This document shows, one piece after another, positions 7,739-16,538 of a DNA stretch of 64,000 bases. Source of the stretch: Methylopumilus sp003533095. Lineage in GTDB: Bacteria; Pseudomonadota; Gammaproteobacteria; Burkholderiales; Methylophilaceae. The notes under the pieces were generated by a model that saw nothing but the letters and a program-made list of their open reading frames with translations, did not search any database and was not told where the DNA came from. The position numbers and the translations under genes are program-made. Where the stretch lies: contig CAXBPZ010000003.1 in NCBI GenBank assembly GCA_963977845.1, forward strand, positions 1-64,000. Reading direction: 5' to 3'. The first letter of the stretch is position 1. Each line of letters starts with the position of its first letter.

Positions 7739-8584
7739 TTAAGTGATCTCAATATCTCCTTCAAAGAGAGTGACCGCTGGACCTTTCATCATCACGGGAT
7801 TTTTATCACCCTTCCAATCAATAGATAATGATCCGCCTGTCATATCAACTTTTACAGGTGTCGTTAGTAAATGACGCTTTATTCCAGACACTGCTGCAGC
7901 GCAGGCGCCAGTTCCACAGGCAAGTGTTTCACCCACGCCTCTTTCAAACACGCGTAAACGAATATGATGGGGTGTGACAATTTCCATGAATCCCACATTG
8001 ACGCGTTTTGGGAAAAGCGCATGCGATTCTAAATACGCACCGATAGTTTTAACCTGGGCTTTATTGACATCTTTCACTGTGATCACCGCATGAGGATTGC
8101 CCATAGACAATGAAGCAATATTTATCAATTCTTTTTGATCTGGCAAATCAATAGAAATAGTGTATTCATTTTTTTCTATATCTGAAATAAATGGAATTAA
8201 TTTAGGATTAAAAATGGGTTCACCCATATTGACTTCAATCATATGTTCATGATCTTCGGATAATTCAATGACCCCTGATTTTGTTTCGACACGGATAGAT
8301 TTTTTGTCAGTTAAATGTTTATCTTTTACAAATCGATAAAAACAACGTGCACCATTACCACATTGTTCGACTTCATTACCATCTTGATTAAAAATACGAT
8401 ATTTGAAATCAACATCTTTAAGTGTTGTCTTCTCAACAACGAGAAGCTGATCAAATCCAATGCCAAGTTGTCGATGAGACAATGATTGAATGATGTCTTG
8501 AGATAATTGGAAAGGAGACTTTGTATGATCAAGTACTATAAAGTCATTTCCAATTCCATGCATCTTTGTAAAATGAAGTTTCAT
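7739..8584 (-). CDS. dapF: Diaminopimelate epimerase
   Basis: PLP-independent racemase turning LL-DAP into meso-DAP for lysine and peptidoglycan. The 281 residues begin LHFTKMHGIGNDF. Both catalytic cysteines are present, in EQCGNGARC and in ETLACGTGACAAA. It lies between an LpxL-like gene (14-base gap) and xerC (5-base gap), forming a three-gene minus-strand operon. Confidence 0.97.
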   Translation of the reverse strand: MKLHFTKMHGIGNDFIVLDHTKSPFQLSQDIIQSLSHRQLGIGFDQLLVVEKTTLKDVDFKYRIFNQDGNEVEQCGNGARCFYRFVKDKHLTDKKSIRVETKSGVIELSEDHEHMIEVNMGEPIFNPKLIPFISDIEKNEYTISIDLPDQKELINIASLSMGNPHAVITVKDVNKAQVKTIGAYLESHALFPKRVNVGFMEIVTPHHIRLRVFERGVGETLACGTGACAAAVSGIKRHLLTTPVKVDMTGGSLSIDWKGDKNPVMMKGPAVTLFEGDIEIT

Positions 8585-8598
8585 AAAATGATTGTCTC

Positions 8599-9438
8599 TT
8601 ATTTGTTGGGTTTTTTAAACCGCTGATAATTCCAAAGATACTGAGTTGGATATTTTCGAATGAGCAATTCAAGTTGATCATTAATACCTTGAGGTGAATG
8701 ATCAGACCCTAGGGGTTCAATAAAAACTTCATAGCCTCCACCCTTTAAAAGTCTATGGCCAAAACCAATAAGGACAGTGGCTTTTGAAGACTCTGCAAGT
8801 TTAGAAACAAGTGTCATCGTATAAGCGGGGGTATTAAAAAATTGAGTCCATTCTCCTTGACCTTCATGAGGCACTTGATCAGGTAAGATACCAATTGCCT
8901 CACCTTTTTTTAATGCTTGCATGAGTTGCTTAACGCCTTGAATGTTAGCTTCAGCAAGATGAATATTTGAGTGACGTCTACCAGATAAAACAATATCAGC
9001 TAGCCATTTTTGTTTTGGGCGTTTAAAAAGAACAGTGATGGGATGAAAGTGGGCATAGTACTGAGCAGTAATTTCAAAGCAGCCTAGATGCGGAGTTAAA
9101 AAAATAATACCTTTTTTATTTTTCAAAGCAGCTTCAACATGCTCCCATCCATAACATTGTCTCACCCAGCGAAAATTCTTTTGAGGTGAATTAAACCAAA
9201 TGGCAGGTGCTTCCATCAAACATTTTCCAATTTCGCGAATCGCTAATGAGGTGAGTTTTTTTAAATCATTGGCATCTGAAAGAGGAAAAGCACGTTTTAA
9301 ATTAATATCGATACGCTCTTTGAATCGACGATCAAATTGATAAGCCATACGACCTAAGAAGCCACCTAATAAATGCAAAATAAAGAGTGGTAATTTAAAG
9401 AATATAACAATGAAAAATAAGAGAGGTCTTGATAGCAT
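8599..9438 (-). CDS. Lipid A biosynthesis lauroyl/myristoyl acyltransferase (LpxL/HtrB family)
   Basis: Inner-membrane acyltransferase that adds secondary acyl chains to the lipid A precursor. The 279 residues start with a hydrophobic anchor (about 5-28: LLFFIVIFFKLPLFILHLLGG), followed by the HX4E catalytic motif in TPHLGCFE. GILPDQVPHEGQG and a TLVSKLA segment are also typical. At 279 residues it is slightly shorter than E. coli LpxL (306). Which acyl position it serves cannot be read from sequence. It is the first gene of the group leading into dapF-xerC and is divergent from metK across a 67-base gap. Confidence 0.88.
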   Translation of the reverse strand: MLSRPLLFFIVIFFKLPLFILHLLGGFLGRMAYQFDRRFKERIDINLKRAFPLSDANDLKKLTSLAIREIGKCLMEAPAIWFNSPQKNFRWVRQCYGWEHVEAALKNKKGIIFLTPHLGCFEITAQYYAHFHPITVLFKRPKQKWLADIVLSGRRHSNIHLAEANIQGVKQLMQALKKGEAIGILPDQVPHEGQGEWTQFFNTPAYTMTLVSKLAESSKATVLIGFGHRLLKGGGYEVFIEPLGSDHSPQGINDQLELLIRKYPTQYLWNYQRFKKPNK

Positions 9439-9505
9439 AATTGTATTTAAATGCGATATTTTGTTATTCTAAACGCTTTACGTAATTTAAAACTTGGAAA
9501 AAACC

Positions 9506-10663
9506 ATGAGTGAGTATTTATTTACTTCAGAATCTGTTTCTGAAGGACATCCCGATAAAGTAGCCGATCAGATATCCGATGCGATTCTTGATGCTATTTT
9601 AGAACAAGACCCCACTGCCCGAGTTGCGGCTGAAACCTTAACGAATACTGGTCTTGTGGTATTAGCAGGTGAGATTACGACAACCGCGAATGTGGATTAC
9701 ATTAAAGTTGCGCGAGATACGATTCGTTATATTGGATATGACAATACGGATTATGGTATCGATTATAAAGGTTGTGCGGTGCTTGTTGCGTATGACAAAC
9801 AGTCACCTGATATTGCACAAGGTGTGGACGGTGCTTTAGATGACCCGTTAGATCAAGGCGCTGGCGATCAAGGGCTTATGTTTGGTTACGCTTGTGATGA
9901 AACGGCACAGTTAATGCCTATGCCTATTTGGTTATCTCATCGCTTGATGGAAAGACAATCTTATTTAAGAAAAGATGGCAGATTGCCTTGGCTTCGCCCT
10001 GATGCGAAGGCCCAAGTGACTCTTAAGTATAAAGATCACAAACCATATTCAATTGATACGGTAGTACTTTCAACTCAGCACGATCCAGAAGTTTCCCTTG
10101 AGACTATTCGCGAATCAGTGATTGAGGAAATTATTAAACCTATTTTGCCCAAAGAGCTTATTAAAGGTGATATCAAGTATCTTGTGAATCCGACGGGACG
10201 ATTTGTCATTGGAGGACCTCAAGGTGATTGTGGGCTCACGGGACGAAAAATTATTGTAGATACTTATGGAGGTGCTGCGCCTCATGGTGGCGGTGCTTTT
10301 TCAGGAAAAGATCCAAGTAAAGTCGATCGATCAGCAGCTTATGCTGCACGTTATGTGGCTAAGAATATCGTGGCAGCAGGATTAGCTTCTCGCTGTTTAG
10401 TACAAATTTCATATGCGATTGGTGTGGCAAGGCCCACTTCTGTCATGGTTGAAACTTATGGCACAGGCAAGATTGCTGACGATAAATTGACCGCATTAGT
10501 ACTCGAACATTTTGATTTAAGACCTAAAGGCATTGTAAAAATGCTTGATTTATTGCGCCCCATTTATAAGAAAACCGCGGCTTATGGGCATTTTGGCCGT
10601 GATGAACCAGAGTTTTCATGGGAAGCGGCAGATAAAGCTCAAATCCTTAAATCTGCAAACTAA
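9506..10663 (+). CDS. metK: S-adenosylmethionine synthetase
   Basis: Makes S-adenosylmethionine from methionine and ATP. From the ATG at 9506 (MSEYLFTSESVSEG) the protein has 385 residues, the normal length. Family motifs are GHPDKVADQISDAILD, GAGDQGLMFGYA (the ATP signature) and the P-loop-like GGGAFSGKDPSKVDRSAAYA. An in-frame TTG 12 bases upstream lies inside the GGAAAAA ribosome site and is not the likely start. The methyl cycle continues downstream with ahcY and metF, separated by a promoter and an SAH riboswitch. Confidence 0.97.
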   Translation: MSEYLFTSESVSEGHPDKVADQISDAILDAILEQDPTARVAAETLTNTGLVVLAGEITTTANVDYIKVARDTIRYIGYDNTDYGIDYKGCAVLVAYDKQSPDIAQGVDGALDDPLDQGAGDQGLMFGYACDETAQLMPMPIWLSHRLMERQSYLRKDGRLPWLRPDAKAQVTLKYKDHKPYSIDTVVLSTQHDPEVSLETIRESVIEEIIKPILPKELIKGDIKYLVNPTGRFVIGGPQGDCGLTGRKIIVDTYGGAAPHGGGAFSGKDPSKVDRSAAYAARYVAKNIVAAGLASRCLVQISYAIGVARPTSVMVETYGTGKIADDKLTALVLEHFDLRPKGIVKMLDLLRPIYKKTAAYGHFGRDEPEFSWEAADKAQILKSAN

Positions 10664-10679
10664 ATATTTGAACTTTAGT

Positions 10680-10708
10680 AAGTATTTGAGTCTTAAATAC
10701 TTTTAATT
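10680..10708 (+). terminator. AT-rich terminator candidate after metK
   Basis: AAGTATTT (10680-10687) and AAATACTT (10695-10702) form an 8-bp stem with a 7-base loop followed by TTAATTT. The stem is AT-rich, so strength is doubtful. The same bases hold the -35 element of the ahcY promoter. Confidence 0.5.
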
Positions 10709-10714
10709 TATAAT
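10686..10714 (+). promoter_or_regulatory. sigma70 promoter for the SAH riboswitch-ahcY-metF operon
   Basis: TTGAGT (10686-10691) and a consensus TATAAT (10709-10714) are separated by exactly 17 bases. The predicted start near 10721 falls right at the 5' edge of the SAH aptamer, which supports the assignment. Confidence 0.75.
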
Positions 10715-10721
10715 TCAATTC

Positions 10722-10798
10722 TTCTGAGGAACGCTGCGAGATTTTTTCATAAAATCCCAGGCTCAGATTACAAGTTTACTTGTAAACGGCGTTCACCA
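10722..10798 (+). promoter_or_regulatory. S-adenosylhomocysteine (SAH) riboswitch
   Basis: The aptamer has the consensus blocks in order: TGAGGAACGCTGCGAG, then CCCAGGCTCAGA, then AACGGCGTTCACC. GAACGC (10729-10734) pairs with GCGTTC (10789-10794) to form P1. ACAAG/CTTGT forms an internal hairpin (10770-10783), and CTCA can pair with TGAG as the P4 pseudoknot. SAH riboswitches switch on SAH hydrolase when the toxic by-product SAH accumulates, and here the next gene is ahcY. The aptamer ends about 80 bases before the start codon. Confidence 0.95.
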
Positions 10799-10806
10799 AT
10801 TTATAA

Positions 10807-10857
10807 CCGTGCCAGTCACGGGGTGTTGGTGGATACCGAAACATCCCAGCTGGTCAC
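10807..10857 (+). promoter_or_regulatory. Structured RNA between SAH aptamer and ahcY (candidate expression platform)
   Basis: Two mutually exclusive folds are visible. The short one is CCGTG (10807-10811) with CACGG (10817-10821) around loop CCAGT. The long one pairs GTGCCAG (10809-10815) with CTGG-T-CAC (10850-10857, one bulged T) and GGGGTGTT (10820-10827) with AACATCCC (10840-10847). It ends 12 bases before the ribosome site AAGGA. No U-run is present, so it is not an intrinsic terminator. Confidence 0.55.
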
Positions 10858-10880
10858 TTAGCATTCAAAAGGAATTTAAA

Positions 10881-12302
10881 ATGAATACAGTGACTAACCA
10901 AAATTTAAATACACAAGATTATCTCGTTGCTGATATTAATCTGGCTGACTTTGGTCGCAAAGAAATTGCCATTGCAGAAACTGAGATGCCAGGTCTCATG
11001 GCTATTCGTGAAGAGTATGCAAAAGAGAAGCCACTCAAAGGTGCGCGTATCAGTGGCTCACTTCATATGACAATTCAAACGGCGGTCTTGATCGAGACAC
11101 TTAAAGATTTAGGTGCTGATGTGAGATGGGCATCGTGCAATATCTATTCAACGCAAGATCATGCAGCTGCAGCAATCGCCAAAAGCGGTACCCCTGTATT
11201 CGCCTTTAAAGGTGAAACGCTTGATCAATACTGGGAATATACCCATCGTATTTTTGAATGGAGTGATGGTGGCTATACCAATATGATTTTAGATGATGGT
11301 GGTGATGCCACTTTACTTCTTCATTTAGGGACACGTGCAGAAAAAGATGCTTCAGTGATTGCTAAGCCTTCAAGCGAAGAAGAGGTTTCACTTTTTAATT
11401 CAATCAAACAAAAACTAGCGATAGATCCGCATTGGTATTCTGTAAGACTTCAACATATTAAAGGTGTTACCGAAGAGACGACGACAGGTGTTCATCGTTT
11501 ATATCAAATGCATAAAGAAGGTAAATTAGCTTTCCCTGCTATCAATGTAAACGATTCAGTGACTAAATCTAAATTCGATAATCTTTATGGTTGTCGTGAG
11601 TCTTTAGTCGATGCTATCAAGCGTGCAACCGATGTCATGATCGCAGGTAAGATAGCGGTTGTGGCTGGATATGGTGATGTAGGCAAGGGTTCAGCTCAAG
11701 CACTTCGCGCCCTATCAGCGCAAGTATGGGTGACTGAAATTGATCCTATTTGTGCTCTTCAAGCAGCGATGGAGGGTTATCGCGTAGTCACTATGGATTA
11801 CGCAGCGGAGCATGCTGATATTTTTGTCACTGCAACAGGTAATTATCATGTGATTACGCATGACCATATGTCGCGCATGAAAGATCAAGCGATCGTTTGT
11901 AATATCGGCCATTTTGATAATGAAATTGATGTTGCGTCATTAAGTGATTGCACATGGGAAGAAATTAAGCCGCAAGTAGACCACGTAATTTTCAAAGATG
12001 GCAAACGTATCATCTTGCTTGCAAAAGGAAGGCTTGTGAACTTGGGTTGTGGTACAGGCCATCCAAGTTATGTGATGAGCTCATCTTTTGCAAATCAAAC
12101 GATTGCTCAAATTGAATTGTTTGCGCATTCTGAGAAATATCCTGTGGGCGTATATACTTTACCAAAACACTTGGATGAAAAAGTTGCCCGCTTACAATTG
12201 AAAAAATTAAATGCTCAACTTACAAAGTTATCAGAAGCGCAAGCAAAGTATATTGGTGTTAAAGAAGAAGGACCTTATAAACCCGAGCACTATCGTTACT
12301 AA
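10881..12302 (+). CDS. ahcY: Adenosylhomocysteinase (SAH hydrolase)
   Basis: Hydrolyses S-adenosylhomocysteine to adenosine and homocysteine, removing the inhibitor made by all AdoMet methylations. The 473 residues start MNTVTNQNLNTQDYLVAD at the ATG preceded by AAAGGAA. The frame extends upstream to a GTG at 10809, but that lies inside the leader hairpin. Motifs are IRGSLHMTIQTA-like (ISGSLHMTIQTA), the NAD-binding VAGYGDVGKGSAQALR, and NIGHFDNEID. It is longer than the roughly 430-residue eukaryotic form because of an insert after residue 150, common in bacteria. It is controlled by the upstream SAH riboswitch and followed by metF after 2 bases. Confidence 0.97.
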   Translation: MNTVTNQNLNTQDYLVADINLADFGRKEIAIAETEMPGLMAIREEYAKEKPLKGARISGSLHMTIQTAVLIETLKDLGADVRWASCNIYSTQDHAAAAIAKSGTPVFAFKGETLDQYWEYTHRIFEWSDGGYTNMILDDGGDATLLLHLGTRAEKDASVIAKPSSEEEVSLFNSIKQKLAIDPHWYSVRLQHIKGVTEETTTGVHRLYQMHKEGKLAFPAINVNDSVTKSKFDNLYGCRESLVDAIKRATDVMIAGKIAVVAGYGDVGKGSAQALRALSAQVWVTEIDPICALQAAMEGYRVVTMDYAAEHADIFVTATGNYHVITHDHMSRMKDQAIVCNIGHFDNEIDVASLSDCTWEEIKPQVDHVIFKDGKRIILLAKGRLVNLGCGTGHPSYVMSSSFANQTIAQIELFAHSEKYPVGVYTLPKHLDEKVARLQLKKLNAQLTKLSEAQAKYIGVKEEGPYKPEHYRY

Positions 12303-12304
12303 TT

Positions 12305-13141
12305 ATGCCTAAAAAAATTTCTTACAGTTTTGAGTTTTTTCCTCCGAATACACCGGAAGGGATAAGAAACTTAGCAGACACGCGTCAGCAGCTATCCGTA
12401 TTCAAGCCCGAATTTTATTCGGTCACATTTGGTGCGGGTGGCTCAACACGTGATCGAACCCTTGAAACTGTATTAGAAATAAAAAAAGAAGGCTTTAATG
12501 CAGTGCCACATATTTCAGGAATTTCATCGACAAAGGCAGAAATTAAAACTTTACTCGATCAATATCAACAATATAACATTAGACATCTCGTGGCCTTGAG
12601 AGGCGATGTGCCACAGGGCGAGGTTCCAAGTGGAGAATTTCGCCATGCCAATGAATTAGTGAGTTTCATCCGACAAGAAACGAATGATTATTTTCATATT
12701 GAGGTGGCAGCTTATCCTGAATATCATCCTGAGGCAGCCTCAGCACAAATAGATATTCAAAACTTTAAAAATAAAGTGGCTGCGGGTGCCAATTCAGCAA
12801 TTACACAATTCTTTTTTAATGCTGATGCTTACTTTAGATTTATGGATGAATGTTTGATTGCAGATATTGATGTTCCCGTTATTCCAGGCGTGATGCCAAT
12901 CTACAACATTAAGCAATTAGCCCGTTTTGCTTCTAATTGTGGCGCAGAAATACCGCGTTGGCTTAGAATTAAATTGGAAAGTTATGGAGACGATTTACCT
13001 TCTTTAAGATCATATGGCGTAGATGTGATATCTGAACTTTGTGAAGTTTTGATTGGATGGGACGTTCCGAGCTTACATTTCTACACGTTAAATCAAGCAG
13101 GTATTATTTCCCGCATCATTCAAAATATAGAAGGTGCTTAG
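12305..13141 (+). CDS. metF: 5,10-methylenetetrahydrofolate reductase
   Basis: FAD enzyme that reduces methylene-THF to methyl-THF, the methyl donor for remaking methionine from the homocysteine released by AhcY. The 278 residues start MPKKISYSFEFFPPNTPEG with the catalytic Glu in EFFPP. HLVALRGDVP, AAYPEYHPEA and FFFNADAYFRF are also typical. It follows ahcY by 2 bases and so shares its promoter and riboswitch. The 3' end overlaps the convergent smg gene by 4 bases. Confidence 0.96.
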   Translation: MPKKISYSFEFFPPNTPEGIRNLADTRQQLSVFKPEFYSVTFGAGGSTRDRTLETVLEIKKEGFNAVPHISGISSTKAEIKTLLDQYQQYNIRHLVALRGDVPQGEVPSGEFRHANELVSFIRQETNDYFHIEVAAYPEYHPEAASAQIDIQNFKNKVAAGANSAITQFFFNADAYFRFMDECLIADIDVPVIPGVMPIYNIKQLARFASNCGAEIPRWLRIKLESYGDDLPSLRSYGVDVISELCEVLIGWDVPSLHFYTLNQAGIISRIIQNIEGA

Positions 13142-13599
13142 TGTAAAACTAAATTGTGATCTTGATAGATTGCATCTTCTATAAATAAGAAGTCCTTTTC
13201 ACGACCCTCATTCCAAAGAGCCATCATCACAATCCAGCGCATTTCTTCAATATTAATATGTTCTTGTTTGAGAGCCATCGCGCGATCGAGAATAATTTCT
13301 CGTTCATTTGCATCTAAAACTTTGGCTTGTTCTAGGAATAATACAAAACCTAAACTTTCAGCGCTTATTTTCTTTTGTTCATTGTCCGAGTACATGCGAT
13401 ATCCAAGAGAAGTACAGGCGCTATTTTTTACAGGGATAGCATTTGTCATTGCTTTTAATTGATTAAACCAAGTAAAGGCATTTTCAATATCTTGATTATC
13501 AAATCCTGCAGCTTCAAGTTCTGCAGTAATGCTTTTAAAGTCAGGTAAATTTTGTGTGCTCAGATAATTTTCAAACATATAAATAAGCAGTTCTAGCAT
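13138..13599 (-). CDS. smg: Smg family protein (DUF494)
   Basis: A 153-residue cytosolic protein of the Smg/DUF494 family, whose function is unknown. It starts MLELLIYMFENYL, the family signature, and has a TAELEAAGFDNQDIENAFTWF helical segment. In most beta- and gammaproteobacteria it sits in the order def/dprA/smg/topA. Here smg and def remain neighbours, divergent across 177 bases, but dprA is absent and topA is 41 kb away. Confidence 0.9.
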   Translation of the reverse strand: MLELLIYMFENYLSTQNLPDFKSITAELEAAGFDNQDIENAFTWFNQLKAMTNAIPVKNSACTSLGYRMYSDNEQKKISAESLGFVLFLEQAKVLDANEREIILDRAMALKQEHINIEEMRWIVMMALWNEGREKDFLFIEDAIYQDHNLVLH

Positions 13600-13776
13600 A
13601 AAGATTCCTTTACGATAGTGAATGAAAAATGGATTAAAAGTAAGTGAAAGCTAAATGAATTTGAGTCAGGTAATTGAGCTATTAGCAAAGTATAATATTC
13701 TTTATATGTCTAATAAGTTTAAGGTGTTTAGGCCTTGTAGATAAGTTATCAGCAAAAAATAAAATAATCAACATTT

Positions 13777-14289
13777 ATGGCAATTTTAAGTATTTTAAAT
13801 TATCCCGATCCGAGATTGCATACCATTGCAAAACCAATTGAAGCTGTGGATAACTCGATTAGAAAGCTTATCGATGACATGGCTGAAACGATGTATGCTG
13901 CGCCTGGTATAGGGTTGGCTGCAACCCAGGTGAATCGTCATCTTCAATTAATTTTGGTAGATATTTCTGAAACAAAAGATAGCTTAAAGGTTTTTATTAA
14001 TCCTAAGATTATTGAATCATCAGGACAGCAATCATATGAAGAAGGTTGTTTGTCGGTACCCGATGTTTTTGAGTCAGTCACTCGCGCCGAACGCATTAAG
14101 GTAGCCGCTCTTGATCGAGAAGGGAAATCTTTTGAGCTAGAAGCAGAAGGTTTATTGGCCGTTTGTATTCAGCATGAAATGGATCATCTTTTAGGCAAAG
14201 TATTCGTAGAATACTTATCTCCGTTAAAGCGCAGCCGTATTAAAACAAAAATGAAAAAACGTGCTAAAGAGCATTTAGTAAATACTTAA
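13777..14289 (+). CDS. def: Peptide deformylase
   Basis: Metalloenzyme removing the N-formyl group from new proteins. The 170 residues contain all three conserved motifs: GIGLAATQV, EGCLSVP with the metal-binding Cys, and QHEMDHL with two His ligands and the catalytic Glu. No clear Shine-Dalgarno sequence precedes the ATG (ATCAACATTT). It is the first gene of a co-directional run def-fmt-rsmB-DUF4390-ntrY-ntrX and is followed by fmt after 18 bases. Confidence 0.97.
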   Translation: MAILSILNYPDPRLHTIAKPIEAVDNSIRKLIDDMAETMYAAPGIGLAATQVNRHLQLILVDISETKDSLKVFINPKIIESSGQQSYEEGCLSVPDVFESVTRAERIKVAALDREGKSFELEAEGLLAVCIQHEMDHLLGKVFVEYLSPLKRSRIKTKMKKRAKEHLVNT

Positions 14290-14307
14290 CTCGGCAAAAT
14301 TTATATC

Positions 14308-15252
14308 GTGAACTCATTAAAAATTATTTTTGCTGGCACGCCAGATTTTGCTGTGCCAGCCTTACAGGCGCTTCATGATAAAGGTTATAAAGTCGTTGGT
14401 GTATTAACTCAGCCAGATAGGCCATCAGGTCGAGGTCTTAAGCTTCATCCAAGCGCTATAAAGTTGAAAGCCAATACATTAGGCATCCCTGTATATCAGC
14501 CTTTAGAATTAAAAAGTAAAGAGTCATACGAGGCGTTAGCTGCGATTGATTTTAATGTGATGATCGTGGCGGCTTATGGACTTATTATTCCTCAAGCTAT
14601 TCTGGATTTAGCTTCAATGGGTTGTTTTAATATACATGCATCACTTTTACCAAGATGGCGAGGGGCTGCTCCAATTCATCGAGCTATTTTGATGGGAGAT
14701 AAAACAACTGGAGTCACTATTATGCGCGTAGTTCAAAAATTAGACGCAGGTGACATGATCAAAAAAATTGAAATTCAAATTAGCGAAAAGGACACAACAG
14801 AAGAATTAACAAAAACGCTTGCGAAATTAGGAGCGCAATTAATGACAGAAGTGATGGAGGAGTTAACCGTGAAAGGAGAGCTTAAATCCACACCGCAAGA
14901 TGAAACATATGTAACTTACGCAGAAAAGGTGACTAAAGAGGAGTCAAAAATCAATTGGCACGATTCCTCTAAAGTTATTGCAAGAAAAATTAGAGCATTT
15001 AATCCATTTCCAGTTGCACAAACAGAATATCGAGAAGTTGTTTGTAAAATTTGGGATGCAGAAATTGCTTTAGATATTGATCAGGATGCCAAGGTAGGCC
15101 AGCTAATTAAATTAGATGAATTTATTCATGTGAAATGTGGTGAAGGTGTTTTAGTAATTAAAGAGCTTCAAATGCCCGGAGGTAAAAGACTTAAGTCCAA
15201 AGAATTTATTCTGGGACATCGACCCATTTTAGGGGACGTCTTTAAGTCGTAA
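14308..15252 (+). CDS. fmt: Methionyl-tRNA formyltransferase
   Basis: Formylates initiator Met-tRNA using 10-formyl-THF, the counterpart of the deformylase encoded just upstream. The 314 residues begin with GTG (MNSLKIIFAGTPDFAVPAL). The catalytic region has CFNIHASLLPRWRGAAPIHRAI, with the Asn-His pair, and a downstream DAGDMI. The C-terminal OB-like tRNA-binding domain spans about 205-314. The def-fmt-rsmB order is widely conserved. Confidence 0.97.
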   Translation: MNSLKIIFAGTPDFAVPALQALHDKGYKVVGVLTQPDRPSGRGLKLHPSAIKLKANTLGIPVYQPLELKSKESYEALAAIDFNVMIVAAYGLIIPQAILDLASMGCFNIHASLLPRWRGAAPIHRAILMGDKTTGVTIMRVVQKLDAGDMIKKIEIQISEKDTTEELTKTLAKLGAQLMTEVMEELTVKGELKSTPQDETYVTYAEKVTKEESKINWHDSSKVIARKIRAFNPFPVAQTEYREVVCKIWDAEIALDIDQDAKVGQLIKLDEFIHVKCGEGVLVIKELQMPGGKRLKSKEFILGHRPILGDVFKS

Positions 15253-15257
15253 TTATT

Positions 15258-16538
15258 TTGCATCAATCCCAACTTACTGCAGCCGATTGCGTGTCTGAAG
15301 TTATAAGAGGACACAACTTAAATCATGTATTTGAAAGACATTTTGATCAACATCGTCACATTACGGCTCAACAGAAATCAGTTGCGATTTTTTTAGCATA
15401 TGGCGCTATTCGTTTTTTAGGTGAAAATCAATTTTTTATTCGTAAGCTCATCAATAAAAAGATAACAAATAAAAAGATTGAAGCATTGCTTTGCGTGGCT
15501 TTATATCAATTGAATCACGATCAATCTAGAGATTTTACTGTAGTGAATGAGGCAGTAGAAGCTGCTAAATTGATTAATAAATCCTGGGCTGGATCTTTTG
15601 TAAACGGAGTATTAAGAAATTTTATTCGTCAAAAAGAAAAGCTGCAAACAGAATTAAAAAGTCATGAAGAGGCTTTTTACTCTTACCCTTTGTGGTGGAT
15701 TAAGCTTATTAAGGACAATTACCATAAAGATTGGGAAAGCATATTGCTATATGGAAATAAGCATCCTCCACTAACTTTAAGAATTAATATAAGAAAAATA
15801 AATCTCAAGCAATATGAAGAAAAACTAAAATCTGAAGCCATTCCTTATCGAATTTTGGGGGATGTTGCATTGGAGTTGACACAGCCTATCGCTGTAGAAA
15901 AAATACCCGGATTTATAGATGGTGAAGTATCTGTTCAAGACTTTGGTGCTCAACTTGCTGCCAAGCTTTTGGATCTTAAGGATGGCCATATTTGCCTTGA
16001 TGCATGTAGCGCTCCAGGGGGTAAAACTGGCCATATGTTAGAAATTGCTGATATTGAATTAGTGTCTATTGACCAGCAAAAAGACCGCTTATCTAAAGTA
16101 AAAGATAATCTAGAAAGATTGCAACTTCACGCTCACTTGAAATGTGCGGACTTAACAGCAATTAATACATGGTGGAATGAAAAATTATTTGATCGCATTT
16201 TGCTAGATGCCCCATGCTCAGCATCGGGCGTAGTGAGGCGACATGTAGATATTAAATGGTTAAGAAGATCGCGTGATATTGAGACATTCGCTAAGCAACA
16301 AAAAATCATGTTACAAGCTATGTGGCAGTTATTAAAAAAGGGTGGTAAATTACTTTACGCGACATGTTCTATCTTTCCTGATGAAAATCAGGAGGTTATT
16401 GATAATTTTATTAAAGAGCAAAGTGACGCAAAAGAAGTAAAATGGTCAGTTGATTCTGAATATAGTAGATATGAAAATCAATTAATACCAAGCGCAAACC
16501 ATGACGGATTCTTTTATGCATTGCTTGAAAAAAATTAA
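15258..16538 (+). CDS. rsmB: 16S rRNA (cytosine(967)-C(5))-methyltransferase RsmB
   Basis: Methylates C967 of 16S rRNA. The 426 residues have an N-terminal NusB-like RNA-binding domain (about 1-140) and a Rossmann methyltransferase domain. The AdoMet motif is DACSAPGGKTGHM, and the two catalytic cysteines lie in LDAPCSASG and YATCSIFPDENQ. The start is a TTG at 15258 with only weak ribosome-site support. It follows fmt by 5 bases. A second RsmB-like gene lies at 44415, but this copy carries the fmt linkage and the NusB domain. Confidence 0.94.
   Translation: MHQSQLTAADCVSEVIRGHNLNHVFERHFDQHRHITAQQKSVAIFLAYGAIRFLGENQFFIRKLINKKITNKKIEALLCVALYQLNHDQSRDFTVVNEAVEAAKLINKSWAGSFVNGVLRNFIRQKEKLQTELKSHEEAFYSYPLWWIKLIKDNYHKDWESILLYGNKHPPLTLRINIRKINLKQYEEKLKSEAIPYRILGDVALELTQPIAVEKIPGFIDGEVSVQDFGAQLAAKLLDLKDGHICLDACSAPGGKTGHMLEIADIELVSIDQQKDRLSKVKDNLERLQLHAHLKCADLTAINTWWNEKLFDRILLDAPCSASGVVRRHVDIKWLRRSRDIETFAKQQKIMLQAMWQLLKKGGKLLYATCSIFPDENQEVIDNFIKEQSDAKEVKWSVDSEYSRYENQLIPSANHDGFFYALLEKN

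Noticed and set aside
10809..10880. GTG start giving a 24-residue N-terminal extension of AhcY
   Set aside because: These bases form the leader hairpin; the ATG at 10881 has AAAGGAA and matches family length.
13600..13776. Regulatory RNA in the smg-def divergent spacer
   Set aside because: A TATAAT is present but with no acceptable -35 at the right distance, and I see no stable fold; it is treated as an ordinary promoter spacer.
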